From: Salinibacterium sp.
GTDB taxonomy: Bacteria; Actinomycetota; Actinomycetes; Actinomycetales; Microbacteriaceae
Direction: 5' to 3'
NCBI GenBank assembly: GCA_015234465.1
Contig: JADGNA010000023.1
Coordinates: forward strand, 186,001 to 250,000
DNA: 64,000 bases
This document shows positions 20,571 through 29,733 of this stretch, piece after piece. The translations under genes were made by a program, and so were the position numbers. The notes beneath the pieces were generated by a model that searched no databases, was not told where the DNA came from, and saw only the letters and a program-made list of their open reading frames with translations. The number at the start of each line of letters is the position of its first letter. Position 1 is the stretch's first letter.

Positions 20571-21835
20571 GTCGTGGCCTGCCAAGCGGTCGCATCCAGA
20601 GCGCGTCGACCGTCGAGAAGCACCTGTACCCCTGGGAGATCCTTCGGGCCCCACTGCCGGTATTCTGCGTGGTCTGCCTGGACAATGGCGGCGTCGCACC
20701 CCGCGCCGAGAGCATGGGGCACGAAGCCGAGCTTGATGAGTTCCTCGTCCGTGTACAGGGGATCGTGCACCGTGACGGATGCGCCGGACTGTTCCAACTC
20801 CTTTACGGTGGAGAAGATGCCAGAGAAGGCCGTCTCCTTGACGCCGCCGCGGTAGGCGGCCCCGAGCACAACGACTCGCTTGCCCGCGAGCGTACCGAGA
20901 TGAGCTTCGAGCACCCGCACCGCGTAGCTCGGCATTCCGGCGTTGCGTTCGCGCGCTGCGCGCACGATGGTGGCGTCGGGGTCGTTCCAGAGGTAGAGGC
21001 GCGGGTACACGGGGATGCAGTGGCCACCCACTGCGATGCCGGGCCGGTGGATATGGCTGTACGGCTGGGAGTTGCAGGCCTCGATCACCTTGTAGATGTC
21101 GATGCCGGTCTTGTCGGCATAACGGGCGAACTCGTTGGCCAGCCCGATATTGACGTCCCGGTAGGTGGTCTCCGCGAGCTTTGCCATCTCTGAGGCTTCG
21201 GCGGTGCCCAGGTCCCAGACGCCGTTCGCGCGAGGGAGGTCGTCACGCTCGTCGAACTCGAGCACGGCTTCGTAGAACTCGCGGGCGAGCCTGTTGCCTT
21301 CAGGGCTGAGCCCGCCCACCAGCTTCGGGTACTTACGTAGGTCCGCGAAAACGCGCCCGGTGAGCACGCGCTCAGGGGAGAAGACGAGGTGGAAGTCCGT
21401 GCCCTCGACGAGACCCGAGCCCTCTTCGATCATCGGCTTCCAGCGTGTCCGGGTGGTGCCGACGGGCAATGTCGTCTCATACACGACGAGCGTGTCCTTG
21501 CGAAGGTGAGGAGCGAGCGCTTTTGTCGCGGAATCCATCCATCCGAAGTCGGGACGAGCGTCCTCATCGACGAACAGCGGCACGACAATTACGATGACGT
21601 CCGCTTGCGGCACAGCTTCGGCGTAGTCGGTCGTGGCGGTGAGCGCGCCGGATGCTACTGCGGCGCTCAGCTTCTCCTGAAGGTGTGCTTCGCCAGGGAA
21701 GGGTTCGACGCCCGCGTTGATGGATGCGACGACAGTTGCGTTCACGTCCAGCCCGAGCACACGCTGACCTTTGTCGGCGAACTGCACAGCGAGAGGCAGG
21801 CCGATCTTGCCCAGGCCGATGACGACTACATTCAC
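20537..21835 (-). CDS. UDP-glucose/GlcNAc/ManNAc 6-dehydrogenase family (WbpA/WbpO/WecC-like nucleotide-sugar dehydrogenase)
   Basis: MNVVVIGLGKIGLPLAVQFADKGQRVLGLDVN...YETTLPVGTTR...LVFSPERVLTG...ANEFARYAD...GIAVGGHCIPVYPRLYL. Confidence 0.9.
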   Translation of the reverse strand: MNVVVIGLGKIGLPLAVQFADKGQRVLGLDVNATVVASINAGVEPFPGEAHLQEKLSAAVASGALTATTDYAEAVPQADVIVIVVPLFVDEDARPDFGWMDSATKALAPHLRKDTLVVYETTLPVGTTRTRWKPMIEEGSGLVEGTDFHLVFSPERVLTGRVFADLRKYPKLVGGLSPEGNRLAREFYEAVLEFDERDDLPRANGVWDLGTAEASEMAKLAETTYRDVNIGLANEFARYADKTGIDIYKVIEACNSQPYSHIHRPGIAVGGHCIPVYPRLYLWNDPDATIVRAARERNAGMPSYAVRVLEAHLGTLAGKRVVVLGAAYRGGVKETAFSGIFSTVKELEQSGASVTVHDPLYTDEELIKLGFVPHALGAGCDAAIVQADHAEYRQWGPKDLPGVQVLLDGRRALDATAWQATTYVAIGSTAAS

Positions 21836-21860
21836 ACTGATGTCCTTCTTTTTCTCGGTG

Positions 21861-22847
21861 TCAGAGGGTGATGGCTGCGCCAGTGCTGGCCGATTCGATC
21901 GCTGATTCGGCTACTCGCAACGTCGCGAGGCCCTCGCGCAACGTCACGATGTCGGAGCGCAGGCCAAGAACTGCATCCCTGAAGGCCTCGTGTTCGACTC
22001 GCAGCGGTTCACGCTTGGCGAGCGCAAATCGCGTCATACTGCCTTCGGAGACGCCCCTGAATGCGGCGACCGACTCCCAATCGGTGGCGACGGTACCGTT
22101 TTCGAAGTAGGTGAGGTCAGCCGAAATGGTGTCGGCTACGAACGAGCCCTTTTCGCCAGTGACGATGGTGAGACGCTCCTTGAGCGGAGACAGCCAGTTC
22201 ACGAGGTGGCTCGTCACGGTCTGGTTCTCGAGGCGCCCCGTGGCGATCACGAGATCCTCGTGCGGGCGGCCGCTCTTGAGCGCGGTCTGCGCGTAGATTG
22301 TCGCGTAGTTGCTCTGTGCCAGCCACGCCGTTGCGTCGAAGTCATGAGTTCCGAGATCCTTGATCACGCCCACGTCGGCGATGCGTGCCGGGAACGGGCC
22401 CTGGCGACGCGTGGCGATCTGGTATACCTCGCCGAGGTCGCCGTTCTCGATGCGGGCACGAAGGCTTTGCAGTGCTGGATTGAACCGTTCTATATGCCCG
22501 ACGGCTCCGACAAGGTTCTTCGCTTCGAAGGCATCGACGAGACGGTGTCCTCCAGCTGAGTCTGCCGCGATCGGCTTCTCGATGAGGGTGTGCACGCCAG
22601 CGTCTGCCAGCTTGAGCCCGACTTCTTCGTGGAACGCTGTGGGGACGGCGACTACGGCGATATCGATTCCAAGTGCGATCAGGTCCTCGACGGTCTTGAC
22701 CACGGGAGCGCCCCCGGTTGCACCGTGCACGTCGCCCGCCTCGTCCGCCGCAGCGACGAACGTCACGCCTGGAAGCTCTCGAAGCACACGGGCGTGGTGC
22801 CGCCCCATCATCCCGAGACCGACGAGTCCGGCCCGTAGCTCACTCAT
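21861..22847 (-). CDS. Gfo/Idh/MocA family oxidoreductase (WbpB/WlbA-like)
   Basis: RAGLVGLGMMGRHHARVLRELPGV...VVAVPTAFHEEVGLKLADAGVHTLIEKPIA...GHIERFNPAL...IKDLGTHDFD; adjacent to a DegT aminotransferase and nucleotide-sugar dehydrogenase. Confidence 0.88.
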   Translation of the reverse strand: MSELRAGLVGLGMMGRHHARVLRELPGVTFVAAADEAGDVHGATGGAPVVKTVEDLIALGIDIAVVAVPTAFHEEVGLKLADAGVHTLIEKPIAADSAGGHRLVDAFEAKNLVGAVGHIERFNPALQSLRARIENGDLGEVYQIATRRQGPFPARIADVGVIKDLGTHDFDATAWLAQSNYATIYAQTALKSGRPHEDLVIATGRLENQTVTSHLVNWLSPLKERLTIVTGEKGSFVADTISADLTYFENGTVATDWESVAAFRGVSEGSMTRFALAKREPLRVEHEAFRDAVLGLRSDIVTLREGLATLRVAESAIESASTGAAITL

Positions 22848-23938
22848 CAGGCGCCTGCCTTCGCCAGCGTGTTCACGGCGCTGACGATTCGTTCGAGATC
22901 ATCCGCCGAGAGCGACGGGTGTACAGGAAGCGATACGACTTCGCGCGAGGCGCGTTCAGTGACCGGGAGGTCTTCTGTGCGGTTGAAGGACGGAAGCCGG
23001 TGGTTGGGGATCGGGTAGTAGACCCCGCTGCCAATCTGGTATTCCTCCTTCAGCGCCTGCACGAAACCATCGCGATCGTCTTCCACTCGAATCGTGTACT
23101 GGTGGTACACGTGGTCTGCGCCGCGAGCCACGGCAGGCGTAGTGACGCCTTCCAGATTGGCGGTGAGGTATTCGGCGTTGGCTCGACGGGTGGCTGTCCA
23201 GTCCATCACCTTCGTCAGCTGGACGCGACCGATAGCTGCGTGGATGTTCGTCATGCGAGCGTTGAATCCGACGAGCTCGTTCTCGTACTGCCGTTCCATA
23301 CCCTGATTGCGCAGGAGGCGCAGGCGGCGTTCGATGTCTTCGCTACCAGCGCTGACCATGCCGCCCTCGCCGGAAGTCATGTTCTTGGTGGGGTAGAGGC
23401 TGAACATCGCGAAGTCGCCGAATGTACCAACCTTCTTGCCGTCGAGCGCCGCGCCGTGCGCCTGGGCAGCGTCCTCGAAGATCATGAGGCCCTTTTCTTG
23501 GGCCAAGCCGCCCAGGCCTTCCATGTCGGCCGGGTGCCCGTAGAGGTGCACAGGCATGATCGCGGCGGTCTTCTCTGTGATGCTGGACCGCACAGAATCC
23601 ACGTCGAGGCAGTAGTGGTCGATCTCGATGTCGGCGAACACCGGGGTAGCGCCCGTGAGAGCGACCGAGTTGGCCGTGGCTGCGAATGTGAAGGAGGGGA
23701 CGATCACTTCGTCGCCCGGACCGATGCCAGCGGCGAGCAGTCCGAGGTGCAGTCCAGAGGTGCCCGAGTTCACCGCGACACAAGCGCGTCCATCGAGGAG
23801 GACGTCGCTGAACTCCGTTTCGAAGGCAGCGACCTCGCCACCTTGAGCGAGCTGGCCTGTCGCCAGAACGGAATCCACCGCTCGGCGTTCGTCGTCGCCG
23901 ATGATGGGCTTTGCGGCTGGAATGAATTCGTTGCTCAC
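22847..23938 (-). CDS. DegT/DnrJ/EryC1/StrS aminotransferase (WbpE-like)
   Basis: IPAAKPIIGDDERRAVDSVLATGQLAQGGEVAAFE...VNSGTSGLHLGLLAAGIGPGDEVIVPSFTFAATANSV...FEDAAQAHGA...FSLYPTKNMTSGEGGMV with the PLP lysine. Confidence 0.93.
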   Translation of the reverse strand: MSNEFIPAAKPIIGDDERRAVDSVLATGQLAQGGEVAAFETEFSDVLLDGRACVAVNSGTSGLHLGLLAAGIGPGDEVIVPSFTFAATANSVALTGATPVFADIEIDHYCLDVDSVRSSITEKTAAIMPVHLYGHPADMEGLGGLAQEKGLMIFEDAAQAHGAALDGKKVGTFGDFAMFSLYPTKNMTSGEGGMVSAGSEDIERRLRLLRNQGMERQYENELVGFNARMTNIHAAIGRVQLTKVMDWTATRRANAEYLTANLEGVTTPAVARGADHVYHQYTIRVEDDRDGFVQALKEEYQIGSGVYYPIPNHRLPSFNRTEDLPVTERASREVVSLPVHPSLSADDLERIVSAVNTLAKAGA

Positions 23939-24167
23939 GTGGGCTGCTCCGTCAGTTTCTCGTCGGTTCGATGTTTCATGGCTGAGTTGGGGGGCAGGCC
24001 CTCCGCCAGCATTGACTGGCGAAGAATGCCTGAGTCTTCAACGACGACGCGCGCCGATGGTTCGAGGTGGTTCAAGGAAGCGTGGTCCTCCCGCGAACTG
24101 CTGGCAATTCTCTCAGTCTAACGGCGTCAGAATGGCGTGCCGCCACGGGGGACGGGCATGCTGAGGC

Positions 24168-25880
24168 CTAGATCCCGGGGATCTGCAGGTTCTCGTGCTG
24201 TGACAGGTGCGTGCGAAGAGCGGCCGGCCCGTCGAACGTGTATACGTCGATATCCGAGATTGTGAGATCGTCAGCCTCCAGAGTCGATCGTCCAAGCAAC
24301 AACGTGATGGTCTGAATCTCGTCAATATCGCAGTCCGAAAAACCGGGAAGTGACAGAAGCAGAAGGTTGTCGGCCTCGCCAACAACGCGTGGATAGTTGC
24401 GGAGGCAGGCCTTCTGCCCATCGCTAATCTCCACGCGCGACACGACGCTCGTAGACGCAGTGAGCTGGACGGCGAACTGGGGAGGCCAACCGTCGTCGCT
24501 GGCGAGGCTAATGCCCTCCGCGAGGACTAGGCCGATGCGCGCTTGATTCGTGCGGTACGTCCCGTCGTTCTTAGGATCATCTGGTTCGAGCTTGGAAATC
24601 GCGAACGTCGAATCTTCTTCATTCCATTGAAGATTACTGTCGGACTGGACGCTGTAGCCGAAGTCCACACGCTGGGGGAGCGTTGCCGCCTGCACGGCTT
24701 GTTCGGGGGCTACGAGAGTGCGGTCCGCTCCCTGCTCATGCGACCAAATGTCGCAGGTCGTCGCTGAGAGGTCTAGCTCCGTCTGAACATCAAGGAACGA
24801 TTCCTCGAGCGTGGGCGGGTGGCTGGGAAGGACGTATACTTCCGTCGCTGAGCCATCGGTGCACTCAAGCTCAACCTGATACAGGTCTCTTAGGTAAGGG
24901 TGTGGGCCCGCTACCTGAGTGAATATCAATCGCGAGTTTCCAGCATCGGACGTGCCGGAAATGGGGTAGCCGCCCGCGATGGCCGACTGCCTCTCTTCGA
25001 TAGCGTCGAGGTATCGACGGTCGCCGATAAGGCGGGCAAGTGACTCGAAAAGGGAGATCTCAAACACCACGTAATGCGGAGGGTCGATGGTGCGCTCGTG
25101 GAGCATGTACGCGAACCAGTTCCCATCGACGTACTCGGGCAATTTTTCGACAGTCGAGATCGAGCACTTCACGAACAGATCGGCAAGCTCATCGTCGCCG
25201 GTGCTGGCAGCGATGATTCCCATGGCTGCCAATGCATACTGGTGGCCGTTCAGCACGAAGGACTCATCTTCGTACGACATTCCGTGCCATGCGTACTCGG
25301 AGATCCAGCATTCGTCGTTCTCGTACCAGATGGATCCGCCATCAACCACGGACTTGCGGGCATGCGCGATGAGTTCGTCGGCGAGGCCTGCGTACTCGTC
25401 CGACCCCGTTTCCTGCGCTAATGCAGTGAGAAGAAGGGGAAACGTCCAGTCGGACATGCCGGACCACCAACCGGGGTCCAGCGCGTTCCCGTTGATCTTG
25501 TAAGCAAAGCCGTACGAAGCTCGCTGCCCCTTGCCCCGGATGTCCCAGCGTTCAAGCATGCGTTCGGTTCGTTCTTGTGCAGTCTTGGTGTCGCCGTTGC
25601 GAAACCAGGACGCAAGAACCGCGGCCACCGCGTACGTCGCGTGGCCCTCGTCGAGACGGGCCTCGAACTCGTCCGCGAGCCCCTGCTCACTCGGTGCAAT
25701 CTTGAGGATCGGCTGGAAGAGATCGGGCTCCGCCTCAACAGCCTCGAGCACGTCGGGGAGTTCTAGGATGCCCGTCGAGGGGTCGGGCGCCCAGTCTGGA
25801 ATCCTGGGGATGTTCGGAGTGCATCCGGCAAGGAGCGCGGCAACACCCAGCGTTGCGATCGCAGCGGTGAATCTCCGCAT
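24168..25880 (-). CDS. Lipoprotein resembling D-glucuronyl C5-epimerase C-terminal domain
   Basis: Lipobox LLAGC; DPGWWSGMSDWTFPLLLTALAQETG...FVLNGHQYALAAMGIIAASTGDDELADLFVKCSISTVEKLPEYVDGNWFAYMLHERTIDPPHYVVFEISLFESLARL resembles C5-epimerase/AGE-type alpha-barrel motifs; beta-rich C-terminus. Confidence 0.65.
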   Translation of the reverse strand: MRRFTAAIATLGVAALLAGCTPNIPRIPDWAPDPSTGILELPDVLEAVEAEPDLFQPILKIAPSEQGLADEFEARLDEGHATYAVAAVLASWFRNGDTKTAQERTERMLERWDIRGKGQRASYGFAYKINGNALDPGWWSGMSDWTFPLLLTALAQETGSDEYAGLADELIAHARKSVVDGGSIWYENDECWISEYAWHGMSYEDESFVLNGHQYALAAMGIIAASTGDDELADLFVKCSISTVEKLPEYVDGNWFAYMLHERTIDPPHYVVFEISLFESLARLIGDRRYLDAIEERQSAIAGGYPISGTSDAGNSRLIFTQVAGPHPYLRDLYQVELECTDGSATEVYVLPSHPPTLEESFLDVQTELDLSATTCDIWSHEQGADRTLVAPEQAVQAATLPQRVDFGYSVQSDSNLQWNEEDSTFAISKLEPDDPKNDGTYRTNQARIGLVLAEGISLASDDGWPPQFAVQLTASTSVVSRVEISDGQKACLRNYPRVVGEADNLLLLSLPGFSDCDIDEIQTITLLLGRSTLEADDLTISDIDVYTFDGPAALRTHLSQHENLQIPGI

Positions 25881-26008
25881 AGGTCTGTCTTCTCCTGAAA
25901 GTATGAATTCTGGCGTCGAGCGAGAATCGCCCTGGACGAGTGCTGGACGTGTCGTCGGGGATGGTGCCGTGCGGCCAGGACACCGACGCCAATGGATAGC
26001 ATTGGAGA

Positions 26009-27061
26009 ATGCGTATCTTGAGCGTGGTAGGTGCTCGCCCCCAGTTCGTCAAACTAGCACCGATCGACAAGGCGCTTCAGTCGAGGGCTGAACACGTCAT
26101 CGTTCATACCGGGCAGCATTACGACGAACTCATGTCTGACGTGTTCTTCCGGGACCTCGGGATTTCAGCGCCGGACGTGAACCTTGAGGTAGGTTCCGGC
26201 AAGCACGGCGAGCAGACCGGCGCGATGCTGTCAAAGCTCGAACCGGTTTTCGAGGAGTATGCGCCCGATTGGGTGCTCGTGTACGGAGACACGAACTCAA
26301 CAGTCGCTGCCGCGCTCGCCGCAGTGAAGCTTCATCTACCGCTGGCGCACCTTGAAGCGGGACTGCGTTCCTTCAACCGCCGGATGCCGGAAGAGCACAA
26401 CCGAGTGCTCACAGACCACGCGGCGGACCTGCTCCTCGCACCCACCGAGGTGGCACTGTCACATCTTGCCAATGAAGGGCTCGCCCATCGGAGCGTGCTC
26501 GTGGGCGACGTCATGACGGATGTCCTCTACCGGATTCGGGACGAGAGCCAGTCCGACCCCATCCCGCTTAAGGACGTCGCTCCAGGCGGATATTTCGTAA
26601 GCACTCTGCACCGTCCCGACAACACAGACGATCCCGACCGCCTTCGCGCGATCATCCGCGGTCTAGCGGCACTCAGCAATCCCGTCATCCTCTTGGCTCA
26701 CCCGAGGCTCGTTGCAAGAGCGCGCGAAGCTGGAGTTGAACTCGAGAGCGGCGCTATCCGGGTTGTGGATCCGCTTCCGTATCCGCAGCTCGTCCGAGCA
26801 GTGGCTTCGAGTGCCGGCGTGATCACTGATTCCGGGGGACTCCAGAAAGAAGCCTTCCTGCTACGGGTGCCGTGCACCACCATCAGGCCTGAGACGGAGT
26901 GGGTGGAGACCGTTGATCTCGGATGGAACGTGCTGGTGAACTCCGGCTTCGACGATCTCGCGCGGGCAGTCCAACGCGCCGCCCCCGCGGCAACGGACGC
27001 CGCACCGTACGGCGACGGCCACGCGGCTCGTCGCGTAGCAGACGCACTGCTCAAGGAGTGA
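26009..27061 (+). CDS. UDP-N-acetylglucosamine 2-epimerase family (WecB/WbpI-like)
   Basis: MRILSVVGARPQFVKLAPIDKAL...VHTGQHYDELMSDVFFRDLGI...VYGDTNSTVAAALAA...HLEAGLRSFNRRMPEEHNRVLTDHAADLL...TDSGGLQKEAFLLRVPCTTIRPETEWVETV. Confidence 0.93.
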   Translation: MRILSVVGARPQFVKLAPIDKALQSRAEHVIVHTGQHYDELMSDVFFRDLGISAPDVNLEVGSGKHGEQTGAMLSKLEPVFEEYAPDWVLVYGDTNSTVAAALAAVKLHLPLAHLEAGLRSFNRRMPEEHNRVLTDHAADLLLAPTEVALSHLANEGLAHRSVLVGDVMTDVLYRIRDESQSDPIPLKDVAPGGYFVSTLHRPDNTDDPDRLRAIIRGLAALSNPVILLAHPRLVARAREAGVELESGAIRVVDPLPYPQLVRAVASSAGVITDSGGLQKEAFLLRVPCTTIRPETEWVETVDLGWNVLVNSGFDDLARAVQRAAPAATDAAPYGDGHAARRVADALLKE

Positions 27062-27074
27062 CAGCCTGGACGCC

Positions 27075-28478
27075 ATGAGAGCGACGACTTCGATGGCGGT
27101 CGCCCTCAATGACGCCCAGAGCCCGCGAGTGCCGGGTTCCATCGTCGCGGCTGGATTCGCTGGTGTGGCACTATACGCGTGGGTTCTGCATTGGATCTAT
27201 TCCAGTCTCATCGTCCCTGCGTTCGGCTATATCGGGTACACCTATGCACCGCCAGACGCGGTCCTCCTCACGATCGCGTGGTTGCTGGCATCTATCAACG
27301 CGGTCCTCCTCAAGCCCACCATGGCGAGGCCGTCCTCGATTCTGATCACCGTTCTGTTCGTTGTGGTGGTCGGTCCGGCGATCCTGATGGCACCCTACTT
27401 CGGCCGCCTTGACAACGCAGGTGCCTTCACCCTGCTATTCGGGGTGCATCTCGCGTTCGCGCTGGTCACGGTAGGCGTTCGCCAACGTCGCGCGATAAGG
27501 CCATTGCCTCTCCGAATCTCGAGCCAGTGGTTTTGGCGCGGCCTGGTCGCATTCTCCACGATCACTTACGGCTATCTAGCGGTGACCGCGGGGCTCAGTA
27601 TCGAACTCCGCGGAATACTCGAGGTCTACGACGTGCGTGCCGAGTACTCGGCTGCGCTTGCGGGAGCTCCAGGCCTCGGCTATTTCGTCGGAGCGCAATC
27701 CAATGCCGTAAATCCGTTCGTGATCGCGTGGGGACTTGCTCGCCGCCGCTGGTCGGTCGCACTTCTCGCGGTGACCGGCCAGCTGGTGCTGTACTCCGTC
27801 ACCGGATTCAAGACGGTGCTGTTCTCGTTGGCAGCGCTAGCGCTTGTGTACATCCTTCTGCGCCGGCGCGATGGATCCCCGCTCCTCTTGCTGTACGGCG
27901 CTGCGGCCATGACTATGGTGACGGCCACGATCGATATCGTGCAGAATCAAGCGTTCTGGTCGTCGTTTCTGGTCCGACGTTTCATCATCACCCCGGCCCA
28001 ACTGACTACGATCTACTACGAGTTCTACTCGGGCCGGCCCAAGGAGCAACTGGCACACTCGACACTAGAGGGGTTCGTGACGTCCCCCTACCCAGCCGGC
28101 CCGTCAAAGACCATTTCAGCATACGAAGGTTTTCCGGACGCGTCGATGAATGCGAACCTCTTCGCTGACGGTTACGCGCAATTCGGCTGGGTCGGCGTGC
28201 TCGGTGCTGCAGGGCTCCTAATACTCTTCCTCCGAATGGTCGACCGCGCTTCAGTCGGACTGCCGCCCATAATTCCAGCCCTTGTGATGGTGATGCCTGC
28301 CGTCACACTCTCCAACGCATCAATTCTGACCTCCATGCTGACGCACGGTTTGTTTGCCGTCTTCATGCTGCTGGCGCTGGCTCCGAGAGAGTTGGAGCGG
28401 CAGGACCAAGCAGGGCTCGCTTCGCCGGTGAAAGCGTCTAGTTCCCGGCATCCGCTCTTCTCGAAGCGCGTACCGTGA
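27075..28478 (+). CDS. Putative oligosaccharide repeat-unit polymerase (Wzy-like)
   Basis: Roughly 10-12 predicted TM segments, low similarity by eye to any family, located between WbpI-like epimerase and Wzx-like flippase. Confidence 0.65.
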   Translation: MRATTSMAVALNDAQSPRVPGSIVAAGFAGVALYAWVLHWIYSSLIVPAFGYIGYTYAPPDAVLLTIAWLLASINAVLLKPTMARPSSILITVLFVVVVGPAILMAPYFGRLDNAGAFTLLFGVHLAFALVTVGVRQRRAIRPLPLRISSQWFWRGLVAFSTITYGYLAVTAGLSIELRGILEVYDVRAEYSAALAGAPGLGYFVGAQSNAVNPFVIAWGLARRRWSVALLAVTGQLVLYSVTGFKTVLFSLAALALVYILLRRRDGSPLLLLYGAAAMTMVTATIDIVQNQAFWSSFLVRRFIITPAQLTTIYYEFYSGRPKEQLAHSTLEGFVTSPYPAGPSKTISAYEGFPDASMNANLFADGYAQFGWVGVLGAAGLLILFLRMVDRASVGLPPIIPALVMVMPAVTLSNASILTSMLTHGLFAVFMLLALAPRELERQDQAGLASPVKASSSRHPLFSKRVP

Positions 28479-29733
28479 GAGCGAAGAGCGCCGAATAGGC
28501 AACCACCTGAACGGCCGCGAGCAAGAGCGCGCAGAGCATGAAGTCCGTGCCGAGCGCAGCCGAGACAATCACCACCCCGGTCATCGCGACCAGCCTGCAC
28601 GCGTCCCAAGCGAGTTGCGTGCCTTGACGCCCCAGGATCACCAGCGCCCGCGACACTGGCGAGACTACGAGTTGCGCATAGTATCCAACGACGAGCGCCT
28701 GCGCGTAGACACCAGCGTCAGCCCACTCTGTTCCGAACACAAACGAGAACAGAGGTGGTGCAAAGATCAAGATCACGACGGTGGGAATGGCCCCGACAAG
28801 CGCAAGAGTCTTGCTGAGTCTGAGAACTATGGCGCGCAACCCTCCCTGCTCCTGCCGGCGACGCAGCGCAAAGGTTCCCTCGAAGTACTGACTTACAGCA
28901 TCCGAAACAATACTTACGGGCGAAGCCAGCACGCGAAGGGTCAACGCGTACAGGCCAGCCTCCGGAGAGCCGAACAAGGCGACGATCAAGATAACCGGCA
29001 GCTGGAGTCCCAGCGAGTTCAGGAGCCTTGACCAAGTGTTCACCAAAGGGAACTTGCGGTACTCAGAAGCGGTGCGAAGGATGCCCGGCGACGACTCCTC
29101 GGCATGTCTCCTCGACCAAGGCAGCATCCCCAGGACCGCGGCCAGTCGCCCCACGCCAATGCTGGAAATCAATCCGAGCGGTGTGAGCCCGAAGATGCCC
29201 AGGGTGATGCTCGAGATAGTCTGGCTGACTCCCACCGTCGCGTTACGTAGGGCGAGGCGGCCATACTTCTGCTGGCGCACTAGGGACGACGAGGCAACCG
29301 TATACAGCCCAATGGTGGCGGCAGTGGCCGGGATGAGCCACCAGAAGTCGGTGAAGACTGAGGAATTGAACATCGCTTGAAGCAAGTCCTGAGCCAAGTA
29401 CGCGACTAAGCCCAGCACCGCAGAGATCGCTGCGACGGAGATCAGTCCGAGCTGGACGATGGTTCGAGCCTGCGCATCGCTCCGCGGAACGACTACCGCT
29501 CGCTCCCAGCTGAGTGTGATGACGCTGCCCACTACAGAGGAGACCGCAGTCACCACAGCGAGAGCGGCGAAATCGGAGGGGCTGTAGAGACGCGTGAGGG
29601 CTGGCGAAGAGAGGATTACGGTTCCTTGACCGACCAAGCTGCCGAGGAGGATCTTCGAAACGGACCCGCGGGACAATCTCTTGAGGAACGACGGCCGGGA
29701 GGGTGCTGGGCCCAGCGCATCGACTTCAGTCAC
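28438..29733 (-). CDS. Polysaccharide flippase (Wzx/RfbX-like)
   Basis: GSVSKILLGSLVGQGTVILSSPALTRLYSPSDFAALAVVTAVSSVVGSVITLSWERAVVVPRSD is a typical Wzx/MATE-fold N-terminus; multi-TM. Confidence 0.87.
   Translation of the reverse strand: MTEVDALGPAPSRPSFLKRLSRGSVSKILLGSLVGQGTVILSSPALTRLYSPSDFAALAVVTAVSSVVGSVITLSWERAVVVPRSDAQARTIVQLGLISVAAISAVLGLVAYLAQDLLQAMFNSSVFTDFWWLIPATAATIGLYTVASSSLVRQQKYGRLALRNATVGVSQTISSITLGIFGLTPLGLISSIGVGRLAAVLGMLPWSRRHAEESSPGILRTASEYRKFPLVNTWSRLLNSLGLQLPVILIVALFGSPEAGLYALTLRVLASPVSIVSDAVSQYFEGTFALRRRQEQGGLRAIVLRLSKTLALVGAIPTVVILIFAPPLFSFVFGTEWADAGVYAQALVVGYYAQLVVSPVSRALVILGRQGTQLAWDACRLVAMTGVVIVSAALGTDFMLCALLLAAVQVVAYSALFALTVRASRRADAGN

Noticed and set aside
22718-24121. 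467-codon plus-strand ORF opposite the Gfo/Idh and DegT genes
   Set aside because: Antisense shadow of two clear families; no recognisable motif of its own.
23939-24167. 229-bp intergenic gap upstream of the DegT aminotransferase, possible small gene or ncRNA
   Set aside because: Short ORFs lack motifs and no convincing structured element was visible; most likely a promoter/leader region, but undetermined without transcript data.
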